Source: Oscillospiraceae bacterium (GTDB lineage: Bacteria > Bacillota > Clostridia > Oscillospirales > Oscillospiraceae). From it: a stretch of DNA of 64,000 nt. The stretch spans positions 330,500 to 394,499 of the forward strand of contig CAJTEA010000001.1 in NCBI GenBank assembly GCA_910575265.1, in the 5' to 3' direction. Both the position numbers and the translations under genes were made by a program. The notes under the pieces were generated by a model. The model saw only the letters and a program-made list of their open reading frames with translations, had not been told where the DNA came from and made no database searches. Positions 24,547-31,787 of the stretch are shown here, piece by piece (position 1 is the stretch's first letter; the number at the start of each line of letters is the position of its first letter).

Positions 24547-25443
24547 ATGGCATTTTCCGACAACCTGCAATTCCTCCGGGCCCGCCAGGGCCAGACCCAG
24601 GAGCAGCTGGCTGAACTTTTAGAGGTCTCCCGTCAGTCTGTAAGCAAGTGGGAGAGCGCCCAGAGCTATCCGGAGATGGACACCATCCTGCGCATCTGTG
24701 ACCTGTATCATGTGGACCTGGACACCCTCATGCGGGGCAGCGTGGAGGACAGCCTGGTGGAGGACACCGCCCAGTATGACCGCTTTATGAACCGCTTTTC
24801 CCGGCGCATGGCCCTTGCCGTTGGCGGCATTATCGCCGGAGTGGGCCTGTGCGGCCTGCTGGAAGCCAAAGGCATTTCAGAGTACTTGGTCGGTGCGGTT
24901 TTGCTGCTGATCATCGCCGTGTGCGTGGTCGTGATGGTGGCAATTTCCCTCCAAAGGGAAAATTTCCGCAAGCAGTACCCCGTCATTGCCGACTTCTACA
25001 CCGAAAAGGAAAAACAGGCTTTCCGGCAAAAATTTGTCTGGTTCATCTCCGGGGGCGTGGGGGCAATCCTCTTTGACGTGGTCCTGCTGCTGCTGTTTTT
25101 CGCCAAATTTCCAGAGGAGGAGCCTTTTGAATCCTATGCCATCTCCGTCTTTCTGCTCATTGTCGCCGGGGCGGTGACCGCCTTCGTCTACGCCGGTATC
25201 CAGGAGGAGAAGTACAAAATTGACGAGTACAACCGGGACAACAACCCCACCCCGGAGGTCAAAAAGCGCAAAGGGCTGATTAACACCATCTGCGCCGCGC
25301 TGATGACGCTGGTCACCGCCCTCTATGTGGGCCTGGGGCTGGCCCTGGACCTGTGGCGCGCCGCGTGGTGGGTCTTCGCGGTAGGCGGGATTCTATGCGC
25401 GGTGGTAAACATCGTGCTGGACCCCTACAAGGACGAGGATTAG
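24547..25443 (+). CDS. XRE-family regulator with multiple membrane spans
   Basis: A 298-aa protein starting at ATG 24547 after AAGGAGG; the longer open frame upstream has no ribosome site. An N-terminal HTH (residues 1-65, core QTQEQLAELLEVSRQSVSKW) is followed by about six hydrophobic segments (near residues 83-100, 113-135, 160-180, 195-215, 245-265, 270-290). It is probably a membrane-tethered DNA-binding protein. The similarity in design to the preceding gene suggests an old duplication with divergence of the membrane part. Confidence 0.87.
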   Translation: MAFSDNLQFLRARQGQTQEQLAELLEVSRQSVSKWESAQSYPEMDTILRICDLYHVDLDTLMRGSVEDSLVEDTAQYDRFMNRFSRRMALAVGGIIAGVGLCGLLEAKGISEYLVGAVLLLIIAVCVVVMVAISLQRENFRKQYPVIADFYTEKEKQAFRQKFVWFISGGVGAILFDVVLLLLFFAKFPEEEPFESYAISVFLLIVAGAVTAFVYAGIQEEKYKIDEYNRDNNPTPEVKKRKGLINTICAALMTLVTALYVGLGLALDLWRAAWWVFAVGGILCAVVNIVLDPYKDED

Positions 25444-25446
25444 CAC

Positions 25447-25474
25447 TTGACAAATCGGAATCACCCGCTATAAT
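25447..25474 (+). promoter_or_regulatory. Promoter of the PfoR-like gene
   Basis: TTGACA (25447-25452), 16 bp, TATAAT (25469-25474); both hexamers are consensus. Confidence 0.8.
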
Positions 25475-25475
25475 A

Positions 25476-25505
25476 GCCATACAGGTGTCTTGACACCTGT
25501 ATGGC
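25476..25505. promoter_or_regulatory. 30-bp perfect palindrome at the transcription start
   Basis: GCCATACAGGTGTC, a 2-nt centre TT, and GACACCTGTATGGC. It starts one base after the -10 hexamer, so it covers the transcription start. It is either an operator or, in RNA, a very stable 5' hairpin. Confidence 0.75.
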
Positions 25506-25537
25506 TTACTTATTTCTGTGGGAAAAAGGTGATTGAA

Positions 25538-26608
25538 ATGAAAGAGTTCTTAGCGCGGAAAAACATTGTGATTTCCGCCCGGCGCTACGGCATCGACGCC
25601 CTGGGGGCCATGGCCCAGGGGCTGTTCTGCTCCCTGCTCATCGGCACCATTATCAAGACCCTGGGCCAGCAGCTGGGGCTGGCCTTCCTGGTGGATATGG
25701 GCGGCTTTGCCTCCGCCATGTCCGCCCCGGCTATGGCCATCGCCATCGGCTACGCCCTCCAGGCCCCGCCGCTGGTTCTGTTCTCCCTGGCGGCGGTAGG
25801 GCAGGCGGCCAACTCCATGGGCGGGGCCGGCGGACCGCTGGCAGTGTTGTTTATCGCTATCCTTGCCGCCGAAGTGGGCAAGGCGGTGTCCAAAGAGACC
25901 AAGGTGGACATCCTGGTCACCCCCGCCGTCACCATTTTTGTGGGGGTGATGCTGGCCTACCTCATCGCGCCCCCCATCGGCTCTTTGGCTGACGCCTTCG
26001 GCACCCTCATCAACCAGACCACCATGCTCCAGCCCTTCTGGATGGGCATCGCCGTCTCCGTTCTGGTGGGCGTCGCCTTGACCCTGCCCATCTCCTCCGC
26101 CGCCATCTGCCACACCCTGAGCCTGGTGGGACTGGCGGGCGGCGCCGCTGTGGCGGGCTGCTGCGCCCAGATGGTGGGCTTTGCCGTCATGTCCTTCCGG
26201 GAGAACCGCTGGGGCGGACTGGTGTCCCAGGGATTGGGCACCTCTATGCTCCAAATGGGCAACATTGTGAAAAACCCCCGCATTTGGATTCCCCCTACCC
26301 TGGCTTCCGCCATCACCGGTCCAATTGCCACCTGCCTGTTCCGGCTGGAGATGAACGGCGACCCCATCAACTCCGGCATGGGCACCTGTGGCCTGTGCGG
26401 CCAGCTGGGGGTGTGGACCGGCTGGCTGGCTCCCAGTGAGATGGCGGCGGCGAAGGTGGGCGCTGTGGCGGTCAGCCCCACCGCCTTCCACTGGGTTGGG
26501 CTGGTTCTGGTCTGCTTTGTCCTGCCCGCCGTCCTGTCGGTGGTATTCTGTGAGGTTTTGCGGAAAATCGGCTGGATCAAGGAGGGCGACCTGACCCTGC
26601 CGCAATAA
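25538..26608 (+). CDS. PTS transporter subunit IIC, PfoR (COG3641) type
   Basis: An integral membrane protein of 356 aa with about nine hydrophobic segments, rich in Gly and Ala. It matches the PfoR/PTS_EIIC_2 group (start KEFLARKNIVISARRYGIDALGAMAQGLF, read across the first 30 residues). PfoR was named as a regulator of perfringolysin in Clostridium perfringens, but the fold is that of a sugar-PTS IIC channel. No IIA or IIB gene is nearby. ATG 25538 follows AAAAAGGTG. A perfect palindrome at the promoter implies tight control. Confidence 0.85.
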   Translation: MKEFLARKNIVISARRYGIDALGAMAQGLFCSLLIGTIIKTLGQQLGLAFLVDMGGFASAMSAPAMAIAIGYALQAPPLVLFSLAAVGQAANSMGGAGGPLAVLFIAILAAEVGKAVSKETKVDILVTPAVTIFVGVMLAYLIAPPIGSLADAFGTLINQTTMLQPFWMGIAVSVLVGVALTLPISSAAICHTLSLVGLAGGAAVAGCCAQMVGFAVMSFRENRWGGLVSQGLGTSMLQMGNIVKNPRIWIPPTLASAITGPIATCLFRLEMNGDPINSGMGTCGLCGQLGVWTGWLAPSEMAAAKVGAVAVSPTAFHWVGLVLVCFVLPAVLSVVFCEVLRKIGWIKEGDLTLPQ

Positions 26609-26690
26609 ATTTCTTGACGATGCTCCCTGTCTCGATGTAAAATACTGGTGTATGTGTTGTTTATGGCGAGAGAGAAAGGGAGTAGACGCA

Positions 26691-28178
26691 ATGGCCAAAA
26701 GAGGCTTTGACAATGAGAAGTATTTAACCATCCAGTCCCAGCACATCCGGAACCGGATCGCCCAGTTCGGGGGCAAGCTGTATCTGGAGTTCGGCGGCAA
26801 GCTGTTTGACGACTACCACGCCAGCCGGGTGCTCCCCGGCTTTGAGCCGGACAGCAAGCTCCGCATGCTGGAGCAGCTGCGGGACAAGGCGGAGATCATC
26901 ATCTCCATCAACGCCGGGGACATTGAGAAGAACAAGGTCCGGGGGGACCTTGGTATCACCTACGACAGCGACGTGCTCCGGCTCATCGACCAGTTCCGGG
27001 GCCGGGGGCTGTATGTGGGCAGTGTGGTGGTCACCCGGTACACCGGCCAGCCCGCCGCCGACGCTTTCCAGGCCCGGCTGGAGGGGCTGGGCCTGAGGGT
27101 GTACCGCCACTACCCCATCGAGGGCTACCCCCACAACATCGCCAAAATTGTCAGCGATGAGGGCTACGGCCGCAATGAGTACATTGAGACCAGTCATCCC
27201 CTGGTGGTGGTCACCGCCCCCGGGCCGGGCAGCGGGAAAATGGCCACCTGCCTGTCCCAGCTCTACCACGAGAACAAGCGGGGCGTGGTGGCGGGCTACG
27301 CCAAGTTTGAGACCTTCCCCATCTGGAACCTGCCGCTGAAGCACCCGGTCAATCTGGCCTACGAGGCCGCCACCGCCGACCTGGACGACGTGAACATGAT
27401 CGACCCCTTCCACCTTCAGGCCTACGGCGAGACCACAGTGAACTACAACCGGGATGTGGAGGTGTTCCCCGTCCTGGCCGCGATGTTTGAGAAGATTACC
27501 GGCAAGTGCCCCTACCAGTCCCCCACCGACATGGGGGTGAACATGGCGGGCAGCTGTGTTTTTGACGACGAGGCCTGTCAGGAGGCCGCCAGGCAGGAGA
27601 TCGTCCGCCGGTACTACGACGCCCTGTGCGAGCGCCGCCAGGGGAAGGGCTCTGATCACGCGGTGTACAAGCTGGAGCTGCTGATGCAGCAGGCGGGGAT
27701 CACCGCGGACATCCGTCCGGTGGTGGGCCGGGCCAACCAGCTGGCCGAGGCCACCGGAGAGCCGGCCATGTCCATCCAGCTGGCCGACGGCACCCTGATC
27801 AACGGCAAAACCTCCGAGCTGATGGGCTGTTCCGCCGCCGCGCTGCTTAATGCGTTAAAACACCTGTCCGGAGCGGGGGGACACGGCGTCCATCTCATCG
27901 CCCAGTCCGCTATTGAGCCGATCCAGAAGGTGAAGGTGGACTATCTGGGCTCCGCCAACCCCCGGCTGCACAGCGACGAGGTGCTCATTGCCCTGGCCTC
28001 CTCCGCCAACCTGGAGCCCAAGGCCGCCCGGGCCTTGGAACAGCTGGCCGCGCTCAAGGGCTGTCAGGCCCACTGCTCGGTAATCCTTTCCCCGGCGGAC
28101 GCCACCACCTATAAAAAGCTGGGCCTCCAGCTCACCTGCGAGCCGAAATATCAGACCAACAAGCTGTATCACCGATAA
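26691..28178 (+). CDS. DUF1846 family protein
   Basis: A cytoplasmic protein of 495 aa matching DUF1846 along its whole length. It starts KRGFDNEKYLTIQSQHIRNR (read from residue 3), contains a nucleotide-loop-like APGPGSGKMATCLSQLY near residues 177-193, and ends KYQTNKLYHR. The family is widespread in Firmicutes with solved structures but no agreed function. The start is at ATG 26691 after AAAGGGAG; an upstream in-frame ATG lies in the promoter region. A likely promoter is TTGACG, 18 bp, TAAAAT at about 26613-26642. Confidence 0.9.
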   Translation: MAKRGFDNEKYLTIQSQHIRNRIAQFGGKLYLEFGGKLFDDYHASRVLPGFEPDSKLRMLEQLRDKAEIIISINAGDIEKNKVRGDLGITYDSDVLRLIDQFRGRGLYVGSVVVTRYTGQPAADAFQARLEGLGLRVYRHYPIEGYPHNIAKIVSDEGYGRNEYIETSHPLVVVTAPGPGSGKMATCLSQLYHENKRGVVAGYAKFETFPIWNLPLKHPVNLAYEAATADLDDVNMIDPFHLQAYGETTVNYNRDVEVFPVLAAMFEKITGKCPYQSPTDMGVNMAGSCVFDDEACQEAARQEIVRRYYDALCERRQGKGSDHAVYKLELLMQQAGITADIRPVVGRANQLAEATGEPAMSIQLADGTLINGKTSELMGCSAAALLNALKHLSGAGGHGVHLIAQSAIEPIQKVKVDYLGSANPRLHSDEVLIALASSANLEPKAARALEQLAALKGCQAHCSVILSPADATTYKKLGLQLTCEPKYQTNKLYHR

Positions 28179-28208
28179 AGGAAAGCGGTAACCCCCCGTC
28201 CGCGGAGG

Positions 28209-28266
28209 AAAAAAGCCTCCTTTGCCAAAGGAGGCTTTGAGCCCCCGGCGAATACTCGCCGGGGGC
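28209..28266. terminator. Tandem hairpins between convergent genes
   Basis: Two perfect stems in a row: AAGCCTCCTTTG with its complement (28209-28238) and GCCCCCGGCGA-ATAC-TCGCCGGGGGC (28241-28266). They separate the DUF1846 gene from the minus-strand MerR operon. Confidence 0.75.
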
Positions 28267-28279
28267 AAATCATATCGAA

Positions 28280-28855
28280 TTATTTGAGCCGCACCGCCGT
28301 TCCGTAGGCGATTACCTCGGCGGCCCCCTGCATCACGGCGGAGGAGCCGTAGCGGATGTTGATGACAGCGTCGGCGCCCAGGGCCTCGGCCTCGTCCACC
28401 ATGCGCTTCACGGCGATCTGACGGGCCTCGTTGAGCATCTCGGTGTAGCTGGTGATCTCACCACCCACCAGGGTTTTCATACCGGCCATAAAGTCCTTGC
28501 CGAAGTTTTTGGACTGGACCACCGTGCCCTTGGCCATGCCCAGCACCTCGAATTCCTTTCCGGGGATGTAGTCAATGTTTACCAGCAGCATAATAGTTTC
28601 CTCCTTATCCAATGTCACAGATTTGATATCTTCCAGAGCGTCCAGCTCATGGAACCGTTTCCTCAGCGCCCATAGGGCAGGGAGCATCAGGGCGGCGCAG
28701 AACGCGCCAAGGACAAAAAACAGGATGAACAATACTTGAGGCAGGTCTGGAATGAGACACAGGGCCCAGAAGCCAATCACACAGGCCAGCTGGAGCAGGC
28801 CGAACAGGACGATGCCAAGAACTGCCCCTCGCTTCTCAGTATTTCCGCGCTTCAT
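28280..28855 (-). CDS. YbjQ/UPF0145 protein with N-terminal membrane anchor
   Basis: Two hydrophobic segments (residues ~12-32 and ~38-60) precede a YbjQ-type domain of about 100 residues (FEVLGMAKGTVVQSKNFGKD, then EALGADAVINIRYGSSAV). UPF0145 proteins form pentamers and have been linked to heavy-metal binding, with no proven role. The start at ATG 28855 overlaps the previous stop and follows GGGGGAG. It is the last gene of a four-gene operon led by a MerR regulator, so its product should respond to the same signal. Confidence 0.88.
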   Translation of the reverse strand: MKRGNTEKRGAVLGIVLFGLLQLACVIGFWALCLIPDLPQVLFILFFVLGAFCAALMLPALWALRKRFHELDALEDIKSVTLDKEETIMLLVNIDYIPGKEFEVLGMAKGTVVQSKNFGKDFMAGMKTLVGGEITSYTEMLNEARQIAVKRMVDEAEALGADAVINIRYGSSAVMQGAAEVIAYGTAVRLK

Positions 28856-29099
28856 CCAGCTCCCCCTTCTCAATCTCCCGTACCCGCTGCCACAGGGCGG
28901 CGAAGGTAAAGGGGACGGTGACCAGATCGGCGATGGCCAAAATAAGCATCAGGCCACCCAGCCAGTCCGGGGGCCCCATGGTACGCAGTTGGAGCAGCGC
29001 CCCCACCGTCAAAAGCTGAAGCAGGGTGTTGAGGACCACCGACCGCACCGCCGCCCGCTTTTCCCCTCGCCGGTCAAATCTAATACTTTTTGGCTTCAT
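28836..29099 (-). CDS. Small membrane protein with EIEKGELDEARKY tail
   Basis: An 87-aa protein with two hydrophobic segments (residues ~18-35 and ~45-65). It ends in a charged tail closely matching the C-termini of the two preceding gene products. ATG 29099 follows AAAGGAGG and overlaps the previous stop. The function is unknown. Confidence 0.8.
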   Translation of the reverse strand: MKPKSIRFDRRGEKRAAVRSVVLNTLLQLLTVGALLQLRTMGPPDWLGGLMLILAIADLVTVPFTFAALWQRVREIEKGELDEARKY

Positions 29100-29355
29100 C
29101 CTCTTCGCCTCCTTTGACCTCCTTCCACCGATGCCACAGGGCCACAACAACGCCTATCCCAATGGCCAGAATCCCGCCGATGTAGAACAGCAGGAGGCCC
29201 AATCCCGGCCCCAATTGGCCCAGGAAGGGGAGCGCCGGACCCAGAGTCTGGGCCAGGAGCGCCAGAATCAGCAGGACAAAGCCCACCACCAGCGCCGTTA
29301 CAATCACTCCGCCCAACAGGCCGTGGCCTTTCTTGTCAGTAGTTTTTCGCATCAT
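29080..29355 (-). CDS. Small membrane protein with EVKGGEEDEAKKY tail
   Basis: A 91-aa protein with two long hydrophobic segments (residues ~13-35 and ~45-70). Its tail VKGGEEDEAKKY is shared in pattern with the MerR protein and the next gene. The start lies inside the 3' end of the merR-type gene behind AAAGGAG, so translation is coupled. The function is unknown. Confidence 0.8.
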   Translation of the reverse strand: MMRKTTDKKGHGLLGGVIVTALVVGFVLLILALLAQTLGPALPFLGQLGPGLGLLLFYIGGILAIGIGVVVALWHRWKEVKGGEEDEAKKY

Positions 29356-29986
29356 CCGCTTCTCCTTTCTGAATCTCTTTAATCCGCTGGTACAGGGCCA
29401 GCAGCACGCCCAGGATGATGACAGCGGGGATGGACACCATCACCGCCAGCAGGGCCAGAGGCGGGGCGTCCTGGGCATCCACGGTAAAGGCCCACACCAT
29501 CAGCGCGATGATCCCCGCCATCAAAGCGGTGGTCAGCAGGGCCATGACGGCGGCCCCCGCGTACCGGACGGGCCTGGCGTCGTGCTTCTGCTTGTCCTGG
29601 AAGGTGGTGCCTTTCTGTTCCAGCTGTTCCATCTCCTCCAGCAGCTCGCCGGCGTCCAGGGCGTCCAGCCGCTCCTCCCGGTCCTTCAGGCTTTGGCACA
29701 GCAGGATGGACTGTTCCAGACTGTGGCGCTCCCGCTCCAGAGTGACCATGTGGCGGCGCATGCCGTCGGCCACGGTGCCCCCGGCCCGCATCTTGCGGAT
29801 TTCCTCCAGGGGCACGCCCAGTTTGCGCATCAGCTTGATCCGCCGCAGAACGGCCACATCCTCCTCGCCGTAGTCCCGATAGCCGTTGGAGCTGTCCCGC
29901 CGGGGGGAGAGCAGGCCCTGTTCCTCATAAAAGCGGATGTTCTTTTTGGTAATGCCCACTTGGGCCTCCACCTCATTGATTTTCAT
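29336..29986 (-). CDS. MerR-family regulator with C-terminal membrane spans
   Basis: A 216-aa protein. The N-terminal MerR DNA-binding domain (residues 1-70: INEVEAQVGITKKNIRFYEE, then GLLSPRRDSSNGYR) is followed by a dimerisation helix (~80-120). Two membrane segments (~145-165 and ~175-200) and the tail RIKEIQKGEADDAKNY complete it. The usual soluble effector domain is replaced by membrane helices, which suggests an envelope signal. The promoter upstream has the 19-bp spacer typical of MerR-activated promoters, so it probably controls its own operon with the three following membrane genes. Confidence 0.92.
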   Translation of the reverse strand: MKINEVEAQVGITKKNIRFYEEQGLLSPRRDSSNGYRDYGEEDVAVLRRIKLMRKLGVPLEEIRKMRAGGTVADGMRRHMVTLERERHSLEQSILLCQSLKDREERLDALDAGELLEEMEQLEQKGTTFQDKQKHDARPVRYAGAAVMALLTTALMAGIIALMVWAFTVDAQDAPPLALLAVMVSIPAVIILGVLLALYQRIKEIQKGEADDAKNY

Positions 29987-30010
29987 GGGTGCGCCCCCTT
30001 TCTGATTGAT

Positions 30011-30041
30011 ACTCTACACCCTCCACAAGGGGGAAAGTCAA
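30011..30041 (-). promoter_or_regulatory. MerR-type promoter with 19-bp spacer and dyad
   Basis: TTGACT (30041-30036) and TAGAGT (30016-30011) are separated by 19 bp, the overlong spacing that MerR activators correct. A dyad (CCCT and AGGG arms) sits in the spacer, as expected for the operator. Confidence 0.75.
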
Positions 30042-30059
30042 CCATTTTTTTGAATTTTT

Positions 30060-30749
30060 TCAGGTTCCAGTGGGTGGAGGGCTGATTTTGATCACACTCA
30101 GTCGCTCTCCCGCCACCTGAAACCGGATCTCCAGGCCGGCGAAGGCCATGCCGTAGACCCGGTCCGGGTCGTCCTGATACTGAGGCCGGGGGTCCTGGGC
30201 CAGGACGGCCAGCAGGGCGGCCCGCTTCTCCTCCGGGACGGCCTCCAGCAGTTTGGCCGGACAGACCACCTCCAGGTCCGGCTCCTTGGGTCGGGCGGCG
30301 AAGCCGCCCACCGCCTCGGGTTTACAGTCGGCGTAAGGCAGGTAGGGTTTGATGTCATAGATGGGGGTGCCGTCCATCAGGTCGGCCCCGGCCACAATGA
30401 GGACGGGACCCAGCCCCGGCTCAAGCCGCGCCTCCGTCAGCCGCACGCAGGACAGGCCGATGGGATTGGGCCGGAAGGGCGACCGGGTGGCGAACACTCC
30501 CACACGCTGGTTGCCGCCCAGCCGGGGCGGACGGACGGTGGGGGACCAGCCCGCCCGCCGGTCTTTGGAAAACTCCCAGATCAGCCAAAGATGGGAGAAG
30601 CCCTCCAGTCCCCGGATGGCGCTGGGATCCCGGTAGTCCGGCTCAAACACCACGGCGGCGGTCAGCTCCTCCACCAGGCCGCTCTGCCTGGGGATGCCGA
30701 ACTTTTCCGGAAAGTCACTTTTGACGCAGGCGATGGGGGTCATATCCAT
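30060..30749 (-). CDS. trmO: tRNA (t6A37) N6-methyltransferase TrmO
   Basis: This SAM-dependent enzyme methylates N6-threonylcarbamoyladenosine at position 37 of tRNA-Thr. The 229-aa protein has the UPF0066/TsaA beta-barrel motifs GLEGFSHLWLIWEF, GVFATRSPFRPNPIGLS and DGTPIYDIKPYLPYAD, plus the extra C-terminal domain seen in E. coli-type TrmO. It lies downstream of and co-directional with the CBS gene, with a probable promoter (TTGGAC, 18 bp, TATAAT, about 30769-30799) in the gap. Confidence 0.93.
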   Translation of the reverse strand: MDMTPIACVKSDFPEKFGIPRQSGLVEELTAAVVFEPDYRDPSAIRGLEGFSHLWLIWEFSKDRRAGWSPTVRPPRLGGNQRVGVFATRSPFRPNPIGLSCVRLTEARLEPGLGPVLIVAGADLMDGTPIYDIKPYLPYADCKPEAVGGFAARPKEPDLEVVCPAKLLEAVPEEKRAALLAVLAQDPRPQYQDDPDRVYGMAFAGLEIRFQVAGERLSVIKISPPPTGT

Positions 30750-30799
30750 AATAAATCCCTCCTGTCCCTATTATAAGGCGCAGGAGGGTATTTGTCCAA

Positions 30800-31228
30800 T
30801 CAGCGGACGATAATATTTTCCGAAATCTCGCACAGGGCCTGGGCCGCCTCCATGTCGAACCGCCCGCTCCGGGCCAGGTCGGACAAGGAGATCATCCCCA
30901 CCAGCTTTCCGTTGTCCACCACCGGCAGGCGGCGGACCTGGTGCCGGGCCATCAGCCGGGTGGCCTCCCGGCAGTCGTCCCCGGGGGAGACGGTGGCGCA
31001 GGAGCGGGTCATGATGTCCCGCACCGGGGTCTGGGCCGGATCCTCCTCAGCGGCCACGCACCGCAGCACAATGTCCCGGTCAGTGACCACCCCCCGCAGC
31101 CGCCGGTCCGCGCCGCACACCGGCAACGCCCCCACGTTGTGCCGGCTGATCAGTCGGGCCGCCAACGCCGCCGTGGAGGTCGGCTCCACCGTCACCGCGC
31201 TGGGGTTCATCAAATCCTTTACCTGCAT
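30800..31228 (-). CDS. Stand-alone CBS-pair protein
   Basis: A 142-aa protein made of two CBS domains (residues ~8-62 and ~75-132), with typical motifs VGALPVCGADRRLRGVVTDR and VRRLPVVDNGKLVGMIS. Such proteins bind adenine nucleotides and regulate partners, but the partner is not evident here. The ribosome site AAAGGG lies inside the 3' arm of a long upstream hairpin (31238-31281), so its translation may depend on RNA structure. Confidence 0.92.
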   Translation of the reverse strand: MQVKDLMNPSAVTVEPTSTAALAARLISRHNVGALPVCGADRRLRGVVTDRDIVLRCVAAEEDPAQTPVRDIMTRSCATVSPGDDCREATRLMARHQVRRLPVVDNGKLVGMISLSDLARSGRFDMEAAQALCEISENIIVR

Positions 31229-31237
31229 GTAAAACCA

Positions 31238-31281
31238 CCCTTTCGGTAAAATCTGGCTTACTGCCAGTTTAACCGAAAGGG
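31238..31281 (-). promoter_or_regulatory. Leader hairpin hiding the CBS-gene ribosome site
   Basis: CCCTTTCGGT and ACCGAAAGGG (31238-31247 and 31272-31281) form an outer 10-bp stem. CTGGC and GCCAG (31253-31257 and 31263-31267) form an inner stem. On the minus strand the distal arm contains the Shine-Dalgarno AAAGGG nine bases before the ATG. Confidence 0.65.
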
Positions 31282-31348
31282 CGGGAGTTTATACAGGATG
31301 TACCATAAGTTATGGCAAGAGTTCCGGAGTACCGCTGTGCCAGATAGT

Positions 31349-31590
31349 TCATATTTTCCTCGGTACGACCCTGAGACTCAGGCGGCACCTGCGGTTCCTG
31401 ATGCGCTCTTCGGTTGTGTAGTTGCCGTTGCTCGGGGTAGCGGTAAATTCGCTTGAAGTCCAAGTGCCGTTTCGTGAAGAAGCATAATCGTCATCGGAAC
31501 AGTCAGAGGGCGGACCCTCAGTCGCGAACGCGGGGGCCGCGAGCGAAACAGTCATCGCAAGGGCGAGAATTAAAGATAGCAGTTTTTCAT
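31349..31590 (-). pseudogene. Frameshifted gene for a small secreted protein
   Basis: ATG 31590, correctly spaced behind AAAGGAT, is followed by five A residues. Six would give the classic signal peptide MKKLLSLILALAMTVSLAAP. As written the ATG frame stops after six codons, while the secreted-protein frame (KLLSLILALAMTVSLAAPAF onward) stays open for ~75 codons and runs into Ser/Thr-rich sequence. A TTG at 31597 could open that frame but is too close to the ribosome site. It is a broken gene, a phase-variable A-tract, or a sequencing error. Confidence 0.55.
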
Positions 31591-31639
31591 AATACAAATC
31601 CTTTCTATATCTATATTTGTTGTTTTGGGGTAAGAGCTA

Positions 31640-31787
31640 CTAATACTTCACGGTTCCGTTCACAACAACGTCATAAGATTCATTGTTGCGGATGGCCAAC
31701 AAATATTGGCCGCGCCGACGGTTCTGGTATGGACAGTTCCGGTTCCGCCTCTGCCGGTTCGCCGCTGAACTCATATTCTGTCCGCTG
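31640..31787 (-). pseudogene. C-terminal remnant of a small protein
   Basis: Between the M16 peptidase stop and the secreted-protein remnant one minus frame reads GQYLLAIRNNESYDVVVNGT, then VKY and a stop (end near 31640). It has no start and no ribosome site, so it is likely the tail of a lost gene. The identity is unknown. Confidence 0.35.
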
